From the NCBI GenBank assembly GCA_029561465.1, contig JAKQIZ010000005.1:1-51211 (forward strand): a stretch of 51,211 bases of DNA, in the 5' to 3' direction. The stretch comes from Deltaproteobacteria bacterium. GTDB taxonomy: Bacteria; Desulfobacterota; Syntrophia; Syntrophales; UBA8958. Shown piece by piece: positions 7,759 to 15,944 of the stretch. The notes beneath the pieces are model-generated. The model ran no database searches. It was not told the origin of the DNA and worked only from the letters and a program-made list of their open reading frames with translations. A program made the translations under genes and the position numbers. The first letter of the stretch is position 1. The number at the start of each line of letters is the position of its first letter.

Positions 7759-8183
7759 GGACGGTTTCCTTTCTTGAATCTATGAGGGTTATATTCCCCG
7801 AAGCTTGCTTTGTTCCTCGGGTTTTAGATACCCCGAAGCTTGCTGCGGGGTAGTTCACTGGCGTAGAGCCTTATATACGACCGGATCGATATTTGCAATC
7901 CGGAGCGGGGAAAAAAGGACCATCAATTGCTCATCGATGTACTCCCGGAACTGTCAAACTATAGGACTCTCCTGACACAGCCGGGGGTTTGTTCAGGATA
8001 ATTGCGGATGATCGCCCACCCGGTGCAGCAAAGACGGACAACTACAGATTGTCGCCGCGGCCGTTGTGACGGTCCGGCGATTCATTCGGCACTGGAGGAC
8101 GGATTGCGATTATCCGTTGCGGGCGGAGTGCGCCCATCGATCGGAGCGGGAGTGAGGTAAAAACCCCTCCCGCCCCTTCATGA
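7759..8183. other. rdgC upstream region without a gene
   Basis: 425 bp between rdgC and the end of iorB. Apart from the paired hairpins at 7794-7852 and a GC-rich 7-bp stem near 8149-8175 (GCGGGAG/CTCCCGC, without a T-run, possibly the ior operon end), I see no gene. Confidence 0.5.
7794..7852. repeat. Two hairpins sharing AGCAAGCTTCGGGG, upstream of rdgC
   Basis: On the minus strand, TACCCCG-(10)-CGGGGTA (7852-7828) is followed by CCCGAGG...TCGGGG (7820-7795). Both right halves contain AGCAAGCTTCGGGG, a direct repeat 34 bp apart. They fall in the probable rdgC leader. There is no T-run after them, so they are not classic terminators. Confidence 0.6.
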
Positions 8184-8807
8184 TCAGTCATTCCGGAGCA
8201 TGTCGTGGCCGGCGTCGAAGGCCTGGAGATTGATGTCCCGTTGGCCGGGGGGGAGGCGCCGGGCGATGGCTTCCTGAAAATCCTCCCGCTGGAAGGGGAC
8301 AATGTTCAGGCGTCCCAGGGCGCCGAGCATGACGATGTTCAGCAGGATGGGATTTCCCAGGGCCACCGCCCGGGCCGTGGCGTCGATGAAGTATGCCGCC
8401 AGGAAGAGACGGCGGACCGCTGCTTTTAGCTCCTCAAGAGGGGGGTAATCCAAATCTCCCTTGATCACTCCCACGGGATAGATGGGATGGGTATTGGTCA
8501 AAAAGACCGTGTCGGGGTTGCCGTAGCCCGCAACGACACGTACGGCTTCCACCGGTTCCAGGGAAACGACGACGTCCGCCCGTCCCCGGGGGATCTGGGG
8601 GCTGCTTACGGCCTTCCTCGAGACCCGCAGGTGGCTCATGACCGATCCGCCCCGCTGCGAGGCCCCGAAGGTCTCGCCGATGGTGACCAGATATCCTTTT
8701 TCCGCCAGCATGCCGCCCAGGAGGCGGGAGGCCAGCACGTTTCCCTGGCCGCCCACCCCGGTGATGATGATGTTGTAAGGATCTTTTGCAAGTTGCATGT
8801 CGGACAT
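8184..8807 (-). CDS. iorB: Indolepyruvate:ferredoxin oxidoreductase, beta subunit
   Basis: 207 residues, the gamma-type domain of 2-oxoacid:ferredoxin oxidoreductases, which with IorA decarboxylates arylpyruvates to aryl-acetyl-CoA and reduces ferredoxin. The signature is at the N-terminus: IIITGVGGQGNVLASRLLG (about 13-31), followed by GETFGASQRGGSVMSHLRVS, the classic IorB segment. The rest (ADVVVSLEPVEAVR, FIDATARAVALGNPILLNIVMLGAL) also fits. ATG 8807 is 2 nt after the iorA stop, so the two are coupled; a second Met at residue 4 is possible. It ends the operon. Confidence 0.93.
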   Translation of the reverse strand: MSDMQLAKDPYNIIITGVGGQGNVLASRLLGGMLAEKGYLVTIGETFGASQRGGSVMSHLRVSRKAVSSPQIPRGRADVVVSLEPVEAVRVVAGYGNPDTVFLTNTHPIYPVGVIKGDLDYPPLEELKAAVRRLFLAAYFIDATARAVALGNPILLNIVMLGALGRLNIVPFQREDFQEAIARRLPPGQRDINLQAFDAGHDMLRND

Positions 8808-8809
8808 GA

Positions 8810-10756
8810 TCAGGCTATCTCCTTTCTGACGATGGCCCCGGCGGGGCAGATGTCGGCGCAGACTCCGCAGCCGACGCAGATGATGTCGTCGATGCGGCTG
8901 ACCTTTTTCTCCCGGTCCCAGACCAGGCCCGGACAGCCGAAGATCCTGGTGCAGAGGCGGTTACAGCCGCAGTCCTCCCCGCGGCAACGCGATTCGTCCA
9001 CAACCATCTCGTACTTCTTCTTGCCCCGCCGCTCCGGGCTCAGGGCGCAGGCCTGGCGGAGAATCAAGACCTTGGCCCCTTCAGCGTATTCCAGCAGATG
9101 GTTGAGCTTCCGCCGGGTCTTTTCTAGGTCGAAGGGGTCGCACACCTCCACCTTGGCCCCCATGGCCCGGCAGAGCTTTTCCATATCCAGCGCCGGGGCC
9201 GGATCGCCCAGGACGTTGGCCGGGGAACCCGGATGGGGCTGGAAGCCCGTCATGGCCGTGCCCCGATTGTCCAGTAGAACCATGGTGATGGGTGACCGCT
9301 GATGGATGGCGTTGGCCAGGGCGGGCATCGCTGCATGGAAGAAGGTGGAGTCGCCGCAGACGGACAGGACGGGTTGATCCATGCCGAAGTGCTTGAGCTT
9401 GCCAAAGCCGCTGGCAATGCCGCTGCCCGATCCCATGGCGTGGAGGGTCTTGACGGTGCTGAAGCCAGCGGGGAGGGTGCCCATGACATAGCAGCCGATG
9501 TCGCCGCAGACGAATCCCCGACGGCCGTCCAGTTCCAGGGCGTTATGGATGGACCAGTAGGAGGCCCGATGGGGGCAGCCGGGACAGAATGTCATCCCCC
9601 GGGGCGGGGCGTAGCGAACCGCCAGATCCTTTAGCTTTCCGGAAAATTCATCGGTCAGGGGCTCATAGGGGATTGACAGCAGCGCCGCCAGGGCGTTGAT
9701 GACGAGGTCGGGATTGAGCTCCCCCACGGCGGGCAGATGGCCCGATTTCTTGCCGTAGAACGTCTTGACGCCGATCTCGGCGGCCGTTTCGGCGGCGATG
9801 ATCTTGACATGGTCCTCCAGGGTGGGGGCCACTTCCTCCACGAAGAGGATGCGCGCTGCCCGGGCGAGATGTCCGGTCAGGAGCCGCCGGGGCAGGGGCC
9901 AGGTCGTCGCCAGTTTGAGGATGCCAACCCGTTCTTCCAGGCCCAGAATCGCCACCGCCTCCCGGCTGTAAAGGGAGCAGACGCTGCTCGTGATGATGAT
10001 CAGTTCCGGATTCTCCGGTCCCGTGTAGGTATTGAAGGGACAGGTCTCAAAGATCTCCGCCGCCTTTTTCAGCTTTTCCAGTTGCGGTCCGTGCTGCAGC
10101 TCCGGAGCGGCTAGGATCATGCTGATTACCGGTCCGGTGTCGGGATCGAGGAGCAGCCCGTTGTAGTGGAAGACCGCCTGGGCGGCGGTGTCCGGCAAGG
10201 GTCCGAAGCGGACGTTGCCGCTAGCATGGGACATCCGGGTGACGCTACGGACCATGACGATGTTCCGGATCTGTTCGGAGAGCGCGAAGGCCCAGGGAAT
10301 GATGTCCTTCGCCTCCTGAAAGCCTCCCGGTTCCAGCAGCGGGATCTCCAGGAGCCGGGCAAAGAGCCGCGATTCCCCCTCGTTGACGCTGGAGAGGGCG
10401 CCGGGATCGTCACAGGATACAAGGATCATTCCCCCCCGGGTGCCGGAACTGGCCAGATGGAGGAGAAAATCGGAGGCCACATTGACGCCGTTCTGCTTCA
10501 TGACGCAGAGGGAGCGCAAGCCGGCGAATGATCCCGCCGCCGCCACCTCCACGGCCACTTTTTCGTTGGTGGACCATTCCACATACAGATTGCGTTCTTT
10601 GGCCACTTTCGAAAAGCTCTCGATGATCTCCGACGAGGGGGTGCCGGGATAACCGGCGGCGATGTTGACGCCGGCCTCCAGGGCGCCCCGGACGATGGCC
10701 TCGTTGCCCATGAGGAGATGCTGGATATTTTGTCCTTCCTCAATCAGATAAGACAT
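8810..10756 (-). CDS. iorA: Indolepyruvate:ferredoxin oxidoreductase, alpha subunit
   Basis: 648 residues, full length. The order of parts is an N-terminal pyrimidine-binding domain (LMGNEAIVRGALEAGVNIAAGYPGTPSSEI), a middle transketolase-like domain, a TPP-binding domain (TFCPGCPHRASYW near 385-397; CGDSTFFHAAMPALANAI near 462-480; LLDNRGTAMTGFQPHPG), and a C-terminal ferredoxin module. That module has an irregular first cluster (CRGEDCGCNRLC...GCPGL, about 590-610) and a regular second one (CVGCGVCADICPAG, about 626-639). Thus thiamine diphosphate and two 4Fe-4S clusters are predicted. The start overlaps the stop of the FrhB-like gene by 13 nt. TPP demand links it to the thiamine genes 28 kb away. 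Confidence 0.95.
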   Translation of the reverse strand: MSYLIEEGQNIQHLLMGNEAIVRGALEAGVNIAAGYPGTPSSEIIESFSKVAKERNLYVEWSTNEKVAVEVAAAGSFAGLRSLCVMKQNGVNVASDFLLHLASSGTRGGMILVSCDDPGALSSVNEGESRLFARLLEIPLLEPGGFQEAKDIIPWAFALSEQIRNIVMVRSVTRMSHASGNVRFGPLPDTAAQAVFHYNGLLLDPDTGPVISMILAAPELQHGPQLEKLKKAAEIFETCPFNTYTGPENPELIIITSSVCSLYSREAVAILGLEERVGILKLATTWPLPRRLLTGHLARAARILFVEEVAPTLEDHVKIIAAETAAEIGVKTFYGKKSGHLPAVGELNPDLVINALAALLSIPYEPLTDEFSGKLKDLAVRYAPPRGMTFCPGCPHRASYWSIHNALELDGRRGFVCGDIGCYVMGTLPAGFSTVKTLHAMGSGSGIASGFGKLKHFGMDQPVLSVCGDSTFFHAAMPALANAIHQRSPITMVLLDNRGTAMTGFQPHPGSPANVLGDPAPALDMEKLCRAMGAKVEVCDPFDLEKTRRKLNHLLEYAEGAKVLILRQACALSPERRGKKKYEMVVDESRCRGEDCGCNRLCTRIFGCPGLVWDREKKVSRIDDIICVGCGVCADICPAGAIVRKEIA

Positions 10757-11949
10757 GACGCCTCCTTGACTTGCCGCGAATGACCGCTTTTCTGCCGCTC
10801 CTCCCCCACAGGATGCGGGGATGTCGGGACCTCAGGGGTATTCTCCATAATTTGCCTTATAATTTCCTCTTTCAGGCGGAGGCAGGCCGCGCCTTCCTCT
10901 CCGTTGAGCCTTCCCGTTTCGAGACAACGGCGGACACCGCGCTGCTTCTTGTTGGCCGCCGCCCACTGTAGATGCGCCCGATTCTCCGCCGGCATGTCCT
11001 CCCGGATCAGATAACCGTCCTTTTCCGCCTCCCGGACGATTTTCTCGCCCCGGGCCGTGCGGACGATGAGGGTGTTGCGGTCCGGCCGGCCTTCGAGGAC
11101 CCCTACGGAGACATCGGCGAATTCGGCCGTCATGTCGATGCAGTACCCGCAGCCCGCCGGGACCAGCGGCCTGATCTCGTCGAGGGGAAACTCTTTCTTC
11201 CCGTCCCGGAGGTAAACCTCCAGGACCGCCGCCGGGGGCGGGGGGATATCGACCTTGACGATGTCCCGCAAGGGGAGCCGGGCGGCAAGGAAGGCTTCGA
11301 ACTGCCGGAAATCTAGGGCCCAGGTGCAGAACAGGCCGATCACCAGCGCCGCGGGATCCTGAAAAGACGGACGGTCCAAGGGGTTCATCCGCATCTGAGC
11401 CACGGCGGCGGCCTGGCACGGCGTGGCCACGATTCCCAGATTGTCGTAGCCGGCCGCGATGGCCCGGTTTAGGGCGGACAGGGTAGGGGCGGCGGCGTAT
11501 TTGGACAGGCTGCTGCCGAAGACCGCCGCCGGTCTGGTTGCCAGGCGGGGGACGGGAAGGAGACCTTCGCGTCCCGTGAGGATGGCTCCCCGGATGCGTT
11601 TGGTCCGAAGGGCGTAATAGGCGAGGGCGGTAACTGTTCCCCCGGCCTGAAAGGGCTGTTTTTTTAACCGGTCGCCGGCCCGGGAGATGTGGATGCTCCG
11701 ATGGATTCCCAGGGGATCGCCGTTATAGGGCGCGGCAAAGAGAAAGCGGCAAAGGGTGTCCGCATCAACCTCCACCTTGGGGCAGTGGGCGAAGCAGCGC
11801 CCCTCTTCCCGGTTGCAGGGGAACAGTTGCGCCGTTCTTCCCCGGTGGGAGCGAAAGTAGGGACAGAGATCGATACAGGCGCCGCAGCCGATGCACAATC
11901 CCGTCTGGAGGACCTGTTGGTTGAGTTTTTCGGAACCGAATTTATTCAT
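10744..11949 (-). CDS. FrhB/FdhB-family iron-sulfur flavoprotein (F420-hydrogenase beta-like)
   Basis: 401 residues. The family comprises FAD/FeS proteins that link ferredoxin, F420, NAD(P)H or thiols. Visible: an N-terminal 4Fe-4S motif C19-I-G-C22-G-A-C25-I-D-L-C29-P, further cysteines in FPCNREEGRCFAHCP, the family's conserved TPCQAAAV (near 158-165), GLFCTW, and the second cluster segment GCGYCIDMTAEFADVSVG near 265-282. A proline- and charge-rich tail of about 30 residues ends it. ATG 11949 has GAGGAGC eight bases upstream, better than the upstream ATG at 11976. It is tightly fused to iorA by a 13-nt overlap. I infer that it passes electrons to or from the Ior ferredoxin sites; whether F420 is used cannot be told. 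Confidence 0.85.
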   Translation of the reverse strand: MNKFGSEKLNQQVLQTGLCIGCGACIDLCPYFRSHRGRTAQLFPCNREEGRCFAHCPKVEVDADTLCRFLFAAPYNGDPLGIHRSIHISRAGDRLKKQPFQAGGTVTALAYYALRTKRIRGAILTGREGLLPVPRLATRPAAVFGSSLSKYAAAPTLSALNRAIAAGYDNLGIVATPCQAAAVAQMRMNPLDRPSFQDPAALVIGLFCTWALDFRQFEAFLAARLPLRDIVKVDIPPPPAAVLEVYLRDGKKEFPLDEIRPLVPAGCGYCIDMTAEFADVSVGVLEGRPDRNTLIVRTARGEKIVREAEKDGYLIREDMPAENRAHLQWAAANKKQRGVRRCLETGRLNGEEGAACLRLKEEIIRQIMENTPEVPTSPHPVGEERQKSGHSRQVKEASCLI

Positions 11950-11987
11950 CGTTGCTCCTCGCTCCTTGTTTTGCATTTATAGATCCA

Positions 11988-12001
11988 GCCGGTTAACCGG
12001 C
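11988..12001. repeat. 14-bp perfect palindrome within the ior operon
   Basis: GCCGGTTAACCGGC lies in the 105-bp gap between the first gene of the operon and the FrhB-like gene. It has no loop and no T-run, so a protein site or processing hairpin fits better than a terminator. Confidence 0.45.
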
Positions 12002-12054
12002 CGGACTTCGCTTCCGCGATTCGGTCCCCCGATTAACGCCGCCCGCGCCATTTA

Positions 12055-12402
12055 TCATCGCTGTTCTTTGACTGCCGGTATCAGCTCATTATCGCTCAAG
12101 GCCAGCTCCAAATTTCCGCAGCCTGCCGCTTCAATCCATAGAGAGTGGGAAATCAGTCCGTAGGCCTTAAAGACGTGGATCAGGCAAAGACCGGGAGTGC
12201 TCCCCTGTCTTTCGATCTGCGCTGTTTCCCAGTAGAGATGGATGCTGAGGTCACTGTTTACCACGGCATTGTGGAATAGCTTTATCTCCGTCAATCCACC
12301 CGCTTGATTAATGTCGGCCAGATGTTCCGTCAACCGCCGGAGGAGTGATTCCTGGATGTTTTCAGCCACTCGCAGCTTGATTATTTCCATCCACTTCATC
12401 AT
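12055..12402 (-). CDS. Uncharacterised first protein of the ior operon, 115 aa
   Basis: No family assigned with confidence. The pattern of a helix (ESLLRRLTEHLADINQ), then strands (EIKLFHNAVVNSDLSIHLYWE), then GLCLIHVFKAYGLISHSLWIEA resembles small dimeric alpha/beta-barrel proteins of the antibiotic-monooxygenase type, but this is by eye only. There is no signal or membrane segment. ATG 12402 follows GGAGG by 6 nt; ATG 12399 is also possible. It sits about 30 bp from a sigma-54 promoter and is the promoter-proximal gene of the ior operon, so it is probably needed in quantity when that operon is on. Confidence 0.78.
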   Translation of the reverse strand: MMKWMEIIKLRVAENIQESLLRRLTEHLADINQAGGLTEIKLFHNAVVNSDLSIHLYWETAQIERQGSTPGLCLIHVFKAYGLISHSLWIEAAGCGNLELALSDNELIPAVKEQR

Positions 12403-12432
12403 TGTTGCCTCCGGTCTCCTTGTCATAAATTA

Positions 12433-12450
12433 TAGCATAGGGTGTGCCAA
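12433..12450 (-). promoter_or_regulatory. Sigma-54 (-24/-12) promoter of the ior operon
   Basis: Minus strand TTGGCACACCCTATGCTA: TGGCAC at -24 and TGC at -12, with exactly 10 bp between the GG and GC pairs. It lies about 30 bp upstream of ATG 12402, and transcription should start near 12422. It must be activated by an AAA+ protein, and one is encoded divergently 130 bp away. Confidence 0.8.
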
Positions 12451-12498
12451 GAGATAAAATAAATAAAATCTTATATATCCATGATGCATGAAGAATTA

Positions 12499-12565
12499 TT
12501 GCGAATAATCGCAAAATAGATTGCGACATATCGCAAGGTTTGTGTTAAACTGCGAGATATAGCAA
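12499..12565. promoter_or_regulatory. Three palindromic operator sites TTGCGA-N4-TCGCAA
   Basis: Site 1 TTGCGAATAATCGCAA (12499-12514) and site 2 TTGCGACATATCGCAA (12521-12536) are perfect or near-perfect in the arms. Site 3 CTGCGAGATATAGCAA (12550-12565) is weaker. Centre spacings are 22 and 29 bp. They lie about 85-135 bp upstream of the ior sigma-54 start, the usual place for activator sites, and immediately upstream of the activator gene, where sites 2 and 3 would allow autoregulation. Confidence 0.78.
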
Positions 12566-12581
12566 AAGGAGGAGACGCCTG

Positions 12582-14123
12582 ATGATCGATGAAAATGAAT
12601 TCTTTCGCCAGTTGACCATGCGGATCTGCAGCTCGCTGGATATCGAGACGGCAATGCGCCGGTCCCTGGATTATTTTTCCCAGGTAATGCCGGTGGACCG
12701 GATTTACCTGCACCTCTATGAAAAGAGGATCGGCGCGGTGCAGACGATTGCCGAGGTGACGCCCTTCGCCAGCAAGACCCTCGACAAAGTGACGCCTTTG
12801 GACCCAGAGGGACGCGCCAGTCTGGAGCAGCCAGGGGTGCCGAATGTCCGCATCGTCAAACGTCCCGAAACCGATCCGGTGGTGAAGAAACTGGCGGCCT
12901 CCCTTAACATGCCGCAATCTTCATCGCTCCTTATGCGTTTGGTAATCGAAGGAGAACGCCTGGGAACACTGGCGCTGATGGCGGACGGCTTCGACCGCTA
13001 TACGGAAGAACACGCCCGCCTCCTGGCGCTGTTGAACGAGCCCTTTGCCCTGGCCCTGTCCAATGCCCTCACCCATCAGGAGGTGCTCCGCCTCAAAGAC
13101 CGGCTGACGGATGACAACCGCTATCTGCGCCAGGAGCTGTTCAGCATGTCCACCGGCGAGATCATCGGCACGGATTTCGGGTTGAAGGAGGTCATGGAAA
13201 TGATCCGAAAGGTGGCGCCGCTGGAAAGCCCCGTGCTGCTCCTGGGAGAAACCGGGGTAGGCAAGGGGGTCATGGCCGGGGCAATTCACCGTCTTTCCAC
13301 CCGGAGCAAGGGACCTTTCATTACCGTTAACAGCGGCGCAATTCCGGAAACGCTCATCGACAGCGAGCTGTTTGGTCACGAGAAGGGGGCCTTTACCGGT
13401 GCCATCGAGACCAAGCGGGGACGTTTTGAAAGAAGCCATCAGGGGACGATCTTTCTGGATGAAATCGGTGAACTGCCCCTCCCGGCGCAGATCAGGATGC
13501 TGCGGGTCCTCCAGGAAAAGGTCATCGAACGGGTGGGCGGTTCCAAATCCATCCCCTTGGACATCCGCATCATTGCCGCGACCCACCGCAACCTGACGGG
13601 AATGGTCCGGGACGGACGGTTCCGGGAGGACCTGTGGTTTCGCATCAATGTCTTCCCCATCCGTATCCCGCCGCTCCGGGAGCGAAAAGGCGATATTCCG
13701 TCGCTGGCCTTCTATTTCATCAACAAGAAGACCCGGGAGTTGAAGTTGACGGCGGTTCCTGAACTGGGGCCGGGGGCGGTGGAACGCCTGATGAATTATC
13801 ACTGGCCGGGAAACGTCCGGGAGTTGGAGAATGTCGTCGAAAGGGAGATGATCCTGACCCAGGAGGGACCGCTTAAGTTTCTCAATCTTTCGGGGCCGGC
13901 GGTGGGAGACGGACCGGCACAGCAATCCCCCCGCCTGCCGGTGGCCGAGCCCCGCCGTCTCGATGACGTCAGCGCTCGGCATATCGAACAGATCTTGACG
14001 GCAACCGGCGGCATTGTCCATGGCCCCCGGGGGGCGGCGGCCCTGCTGGGAATCAATCCCAGCACCCTCCGCAGCCGGATGAAGAAACTCGGCATCCCCT
14101 ACGGCAGGAAAAGACGCCCTTGA
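12582..14123 (+). CDS. Sigma-54-dependent activator with N-terminal GAF domain
   Basis: 513 residues. GAF-like sensor at about 15-165 (ICSSLDIETAMRRSLDYF...VDRIYLHLYE; LGTLALMADG; FALALSNALTHQEV), a linker helix, AAA+ domain at about 195-425 with Walker A GETGVGKG (about 221-228), the sigma-54 contact loop GAFTGA (about 269-274), Walker B TIFLDEIGELP and the arginine-finger region RFREDLWFRINVFPI; Fis-type helix-turn-helix at the end (GPRGAAALLGINPSTLRSRMKKLGIP). It is the FhlA/NorR layout with one GAF domain. AAAGGAGGAGA precedes ATG. The gene diverges from the ior operon and almost certainly controls it; the ligand of the GAF domain is unknown, an arylpyruvate or related acid being a reasonable guess. 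Confidence 0.92.
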   Translation: MIDENEFFRQLTMRICSSLDIETAMRRSLDYFSQVMPVDRIYLHLYEKRIGAVQTIAEVTPFASKTLDKVTPLDPEGRASLEQPGVPNVRIVKRPETDPVVKKLAASLNMPQSSSLLMRLVIEGERLGTLALMADGFDRYTEEHARLLALLNEPFALALSNALTHQEVLRLKDRLTDDNRYLRQELFSMSTGEIIGTDFGLKEVMEMIRKVAPLESPVLLLGETGVGKGVMAGAIHRLSTRSKGPFITVNSGAIPETLIDSELFGHEKGAFTGAIETKRGRFERSHQGTIFLDEIGELPLPAQIRMLRVLQEKVIERVGGSKSIPLDIRIIAATHRNLTGMVRDGRFREDLWFRINVFPIRIPPLRERKGDIPSLAFYFINKKTRELKLTAVPELGPGAVERLMNYHWPGNVRELENVVEREMILTQEGPLKFLNLSGPAVGDGPAQQSPRLPVAEPRRLDDVSARHIEQILTATGGIVHGPRGAAALLGINPSTLRSRMKKLGIPYGRKRRP

Positions 14124-14246
14124 GCATCTGGGACCACCATGGCGTCATCGCTGCAATTTCGGCCCGGAGCTTTCCGATCTGCACCGGGGGAGGCATCGGA
14201 GACGATCGGGTTGATCTCTGCCCACAATTCAAACGGGGATTGTCTG

Positions 14247-15767
14247 TCAGGCGATGAACAGGTCTTTGGTGGCGAAAAAGGGATCGGTGGTCATGTTGAT
14301 CCCCAGGCGGCGAAGACCAGCCTCGTCCCCCGGTGTGGGGATGTGGGTCATGTGGGCCTCGCAGTTCTTGAGATCTTTGAGCTTCTCCAGAGCCAACTGG
14401 GCGGCGGGATTGGTGGCCGCGCTGATGCTCAGGGCGATGAGGGTCTCCTCAAGATCGAGACTGACGGATTTTTCCTCGAGGATGTCCGTCTTGAGGGTCT
14501 TGATGGAATCGGTGATGTGGGGGGGTAGAAGCTTGATCTTGTCGGGGATCCCCGCCAGATGTTTGATGGCATGGATGACCATGCTGGAGGCGGCGTGGAG
14601 GAGGGGCGAGTTGCCCCCGTTGATGATGGCGCCGTCCTTCAATTCCAGGGCGGCGCCGCAGAAGATGCCCGCGTCTCCTTTTTCCCGTTCCTGGGCCTGG
14701 TGGGCGGCATTCCGGGCGGAAACAACCACGAAGCGACGCTCTTCCGGCATAAGCTTGAAATCCTTCATGAACAGCTCCACCCGTTGGACGGTTTCCCGGT
14801 CGGCAAAGCCCATGACATACTCGCACCGGTAACGGAAGTAGCGACGGATGATCTCCATCTCGGCCGCTTCCCGGGTGATGGGGTCGTTGACGATGGCGAA
14901 ACCGGCGCGGTTCACCCCCATGTCGGTGGGGGAACGGTAAAAGGAAGGTTCGCCGGTGATCTTTTCCAGGATGCGCCGGAGGATGGGAAATACCTCCACG
15001 TCCCGGTTGTAGTTGACCGCCGCCTCGCCGTAGGCCTCGAGGTGGAAGGGGTCGATGAGATTGAAGTCCCTGATGTCGGCGGTTGCCGCCTCATAGGCCA
15101 CGTTCACCGGATGTTTCAGGGGCAGGTTCCAGATAGGGAATGTCTCGAACTTGGCGTATCCCGATTTCAGCCCCCGCTTGTAATCGTGATAGAGCTGGGA
15201 GAGGCAGGTGGCCATCTTGCCGCTCCCCGGGCCAGGGCCGGTGACGATGACCAGGGGCTTGTCCGTGGGGATGCAGGCATTGGCGCCGTAGCCCTCGTCA
15301 CTGACGATGATTTCCACATCCATGGGATAGCCTTTGGTGAAGCGGTGGGTGAATACGGCGATACCCCGTCGTTCCAGTTTGTTTCGGAACTGGATGGCTG
15401 CCGGCTGGCCGTCGAAACGGGTGATCACCACGCCGAGAACGGGGATGTCCCAACTGCGCAAATCGTCAATGAGCTTCAGGGCGTCGGCATCGTAGGTGAT
15501 GCCGAAATCGGCCCGGATTTTCTTTCTTTCGATGTCCCCGGCGTAGATGCACAGCAGGACGTCGGCCTGATCCTTCAGCTCCCTGAGAAGACGCATCTTC
15601 ACGTTGGGATCGTAGCCGGGCAGGACCCGGGCGGCGTGATAGTCGTAGAGAAGCTTGCCGCCGAATTCGAGGTAGAGCTTGTTTTGGAACCGCGCGACGC
15701 GCTTCAGGATCTCCGCCGTCTGTTCCCGGATGTACTTTTCGTTGTCAAATCCCGGCGGCCCGTTCAT
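14247..15767 (-). CDS. DUF1846 family protein
   Basis: 506 residues, the full family length (about 500). The biochemical role of DUF1846 is not settled. It has an N-terminal nucleotide-hydrolase-like fold with the loop GPGPGSGKMATCLSQ at about 176-190, and conserved stretches FDNEKYIREQTAEIL, LYLEFGGKLLYDYHAARVLPGYDPN, MGVNRAGFAI, GIFCGAALELKDGAIINGGNSPLLHAASS and a C-terminal HITDSIK region. No membrane segments. AAGGAG lies seven bases before ATG 15767. It is a single gene, with its own upstream region of 177 bp, sharing direction with pncB but not overlapping. Confidence 0.9.
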   Translation of the reverse strand: MNGPPGFDNEKYIREQTAEILKRVARFQNKLYLEFGGKLLYDYHAARVLPGYDPNVKMRLLRELKDQADVLLCIYAGDIERKKIRADFGITYDADALKLIDDLRSWDIPVLGVVITRFDGQPAAIQFRNKLERRGIAVFTHRFTKGYPMDVEIIVSDEGYGANACIPTDKPLVIVTGPGPGSGKMATCLSQLYHDYKRGLKSGYAKFETFPIWNLPLKHPVNVAYEAATADIRDFNLIDPFHLEAYGEAAVNYNRDVEVFPILRRILEKITGEPSFYRSPTDMGVNRAGFAIVNDPITREAAEMEIIRRYFRYRCEYVMGFADRETVQRVELFMKDFKLMPEERRFVVVSARNAAHQAQEREKGDAGIFCGAALELKDGAIINGGNSPLLHAASSMVIHAIKHLAGIPDKIKLLPPHITDSIKTLKTDILEEKSVSLDLEETLIALSISAATNPAAQLALEKLKDLKNCEAHMTHIPTPGDEAGLRRLGINMTTDPFFATKDLFIA

Positions 15768-15944
15768 TTGCCGACTCCTTGCCTTATCCTTGCTGATTTT
15801 GCCGAAAGCGCCGCCTTGACTATCCTTTTTTCCTCCGCTTGTAAAGACTTACTATGTATTTGAAGCAACATCACGTAATATGGCAATTAACGTCGGGCGA
15901 TGCGCCCGAGGATTCAGAAAAGAGTCCTCGGGAGTCCCCCGCGT

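Noticed and set aside
8149-8175. GCGGGAG/CTCCCGC stem as the ior operon terminator
   Set aside because: Stem of only 7 bp without a T-run; mentioned under the gap but not called as a terminator.
14559-15863. 434-codon open frame antisense to the DUF1846 gene
   Set aside because: Mirror frame of a GC-rich gene. It lacks any known domain, while DUF1846 covers the region.
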